Assembly: GCA_031553915.1 (NCBI GenBank)
Contig: JAVBKT010000009.1
Location: 1-64,000 of the forward strand
Source: HGM13862 sp031553915
GTDB lineage: Bacteria > Bacillota > Dehalobacteriia > UBA4068
DNA: 64,000 nt
Reading direction: 5' to 3'
Position 1 is the stretch's first letter; every line of letters starts with the position of its first letter. The position numbers and the translations under genes were made by a program. Under the pieces are notes generated by a model, which ran no database searches, had not been told where the DNA came from, and saw nothing but the letters and a program-made list of their open reading frames with translations. Positions 62,441-64,000 of this stretch are shown piece by piece.

Positions 62441-64000
62441 ATGAAAAGATGGAAAAAAGGCCTACTTATTCTTGCTGCTATCAGTTTAGCAATTTTGCTC
62501 GTATCCTGCGGCGATAATTCTTCAAACACACCACCAGAAGGCGAGCTGCCCGCTGCGGCAAGCTCTGTTGAGCTGGCTACGCCAAGCGGACCTATCCTCG
62601 GAGTTAGCCTTGACGGGCTTAGCATCTATAAAGGCATCCCCTATGCTGAACCGCCGGAGCGGTTTGCTCCGCCGCAAACGGTTATTCCGTGGACAGAAAC
62701 ACTGGACTGCACCGAATTCGGCCCAACGGCAATACAGGCACGGACTTATGAGGGGCTGGAAATGTCGGAAGACTGCCTGACCTTGAATATTTGGACGCCC
62801 GCGCAAAGTGCAGATGAAAAATTGCCGGTCTATATCTGGATTCATGGCGGCGGTTTTGCGCAGGGGGCCGGTTCAGAGCCTACCTATGATGGCAGCAATT
62901 TTGCCAAAGACGGCATTGTCTTCGTCTCGATCAATTACCGGCTCAACGCATTGGGCTTTTTGGCAACTCAGGAAACATTTAATCAATATGGCACCACCGG
63001 CAACTGGGGAATTCTTGACCAGATCAAGGCGCTGGAATGGGTGCAGCAAAATATTAGTGCCTTTGGTGGAGACCCGGGCAATGTGACCGTGGGCGGTGAA
63101 TCCGCCGGCTCCTATTCCACCTCCATGCTGATACAAAGCCCCTTGGCCGAGGGCCTATTTCAGCGGGCTATCATGGAAAGTGGCAGTATACTGGGCGTAC
63201 CCGGTAATAGCCAATATGCCAAAGGCAATCTTGAGCGCAGCATTGCCATGGGGCAAGAGCTGGCCTTTACCTTTAACGCCAAGGATGATCAGGAAGGGCT
63301 CGGGAGGTTGCGCGCAGCTGACGCAAAAATATTCATGCAAATGAGCCCTTTGCATATGGATTTTACGATGATACCCTCTTTTATGATGACACCGGTCTTC
63401 GATGGCCATGTGGTACCCGAAGACATATATGGTGAACTGACAGCCGGAAACATCAACAATGTCGATTTGCTCTGGGGCTTCAATGCGGATGAGGGTTCCG
63501 TGTTTATTCCGGGAGATAAAAATGAAGAACAATATCAGATGCTGATCAGTAAAATGTTTGGTTATGACAATCTTGACGCAGTGCTGGAACGTTTCCCGGT
63601 CAATGATCAGAACAGCGCTACCGCGCGCTGCCGGGAAATCCTCGCGCATGGTATGTTTAGCTCTGTGATGAAAACCTATGGCGATGCGCTGGCCAACAAT
63701 GGTAACCAGGTATACGCCTACTATTTCAGCTATGTCAGCCCGGCCAACGCGGAAAACGGTATGGGCGCGCATCATGGCAGCGAAATCGCCTATGCCTTTG
63801 GCAACCTGCCGCCTGACGCCACGCCGGAACAAAGGGCCTTGTCAGATGAATTGCACGCGCGCTGGGTCAATTTCATCAAAACCGGCGACCCCAATAATGG
63901 CGAGCTGCCGACTGAGATAGAGTGGCCGCAATATGATCCGCTCTCCGCTAATGTTCTGATTTTCGATCAGAAAGTCACTTCCGGAGAAATGCCCTTGAAA
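62441..64000 (+). CDS. type-B carboxylesterase lipoprotein (3' end outside window)
   Basis: An open frame of 520 codons reaching the window end without a stop, so it is partial at the 3' side. The signal peptide ends in LLVSC (Cys23). The family features are IYKGIPYAEPP (about 66), EDCLTLNIW (about 108), oxyanion IHGGGF (about 133), nucleophile Ser221 in GGESAGS, and the late HGSEIAY with the catalytic His (about 447). Secreted esterases of this family split carboxylic esters. AAGGAGG (62428-62434) precedes ATG 62441. Nearly the whole protein is present by family length. Confidence 0.92.
   Translation, partial: MKRWKKGLLILAAISLAILLVSCGDNSSNTPPEGELPAAASSVELATPSGPILGVSLDGLSIYKGIPYAEPPERFAPPQTVIPWTETLDCTEFGPTAIQARTYEGLEMSEDCLTLNIWTPAQSADEKLPVYIWIHGGGFAQGAGSEPTYDGSNFAKDGIVFVSINYRLNALGFLATQETFNQYGTTGNWGILDQIKALEWVQQNISAFGGDPGNVTVGGESAGSYSTSMLIQSPLAEGLFQRAIMESGSILGVPGNSQYAKGNLERSIAMGQELAFTFNAKDDQEGLGRLRAADAKIFMQMSPLHMDFTMIPSFMMTPVFDGHVVPEDIYGELTAGNINNVDLLWGFNADEGSVFIPGDKNEEQYQMLISKMFGYDNLDAVLERFPVNDQNSATARCREILAHGMFSSVMKTYGDALANNGNQVYAYYFSYVSPANAENGMGAHHGSEIAYAFGNLPPDATPEQRALSDELHARWVNFIKTGDPNNGELPTEIEWPQYDPLSANVLIFDQKVTSGEMPLK

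Overview
The window looks like chromosome of a low-to-moderate GC, Gram-positive-type member of the Bacillota, most likely class Clostridia. The reasons are many lipoproteins with short Lys-Lys signal peptides, three S-layer-homology (SLH) proteins, a collagen-like protein of the exosporium/spore-coat kind, strong AGGAGG-type ribosome binding sites, two DUF3793 genes, and many short-stem U-tailed terminators. I cannot name the genus. There is no rRNA, CRISPR array, intact prophage or intact insertion sequence. There is one tRNA (Ala, GGC).

Layout. 0-8 kb: a possible small structured RNA, signal peptidase I with a coiled-coil partner, a WG-repeat lipoprotein, a PstS-like lipoprotein, a large hybrid histidine kinase with two solute-binding sensor domains, and tRNA-Ala. 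8-12 kb: small membrane proteins and an SLH surface protein. 12-25 kb: an accessory island headed by an XRE regulator and a Crp/Fnr-type regulator. 25-28.3 kb: a holin/endolysin lysis-pair remnant and a PLP-dependent decarboxylase. 28.3-35 kb: a long AT-rich gap, two more SLH proteins (one a beta-helix repeat protein, one an SLH-anchored PstS-like protein), and two small genes. 35-39 kb: a collagen-like protein and a hydrolase / condensation-domain / zinc-ribbon membrane protein operon. 39-43 kb: a hydantoinase-like ATPase-fold protein and a URO-D-type methyltransferase, with a 310-base foldback element just upstream. 43-64 kb: DUF3793/flavodoxin genes (one decayed set, one intact set behind palindromic operators), cyclic-di-GMP enzymes (GAF-PAS-GGDEF and an unusual EIIC-EAL fusion), transporters, a Fpg/Nei-like glycosylase, a ferredoxin-type membrane protein, a VUT transporter and, running off the end, a type-B carboxylesterase lipoprotein.

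The most interesting region is 12.4-25.1 kb. Four promoters there carry the palindrome (T/C)GTAAC-N4-(G/A)TTACA, each exactly 21 bases upstream of a -10-like hexamer. That is the geometry of class II activation by a Crp/Fnr protein, and a Crp/Fnr gene lies at the head of the island. The four units encode an SDR dehydrogenase; an amidohydrolase/decarboxylase with two DUF2316 proteins, a MATE exporter, an OB-fold lipoprotein and a flavodoxin-metallo-beta-lactamase (MBL) fusion lipoprotein; a P-type cation ATPase with an OB-fold protein, an aldo/keto reductase and an MBL lipoprotein interrupted by an in-frame TGA; and a PNPOx-like flavoprotein with a SnoaL-like protein. In three of the four promoters an inverted repeat pairs a segment between operator and -10 with the Shine-Dalgarno site, and the arms co-vary. 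I infer a redox/electrophile or xenobiotic response regulon with built-in translational insulation. That role is inference. The sites, spacing and repeats are directly visible.
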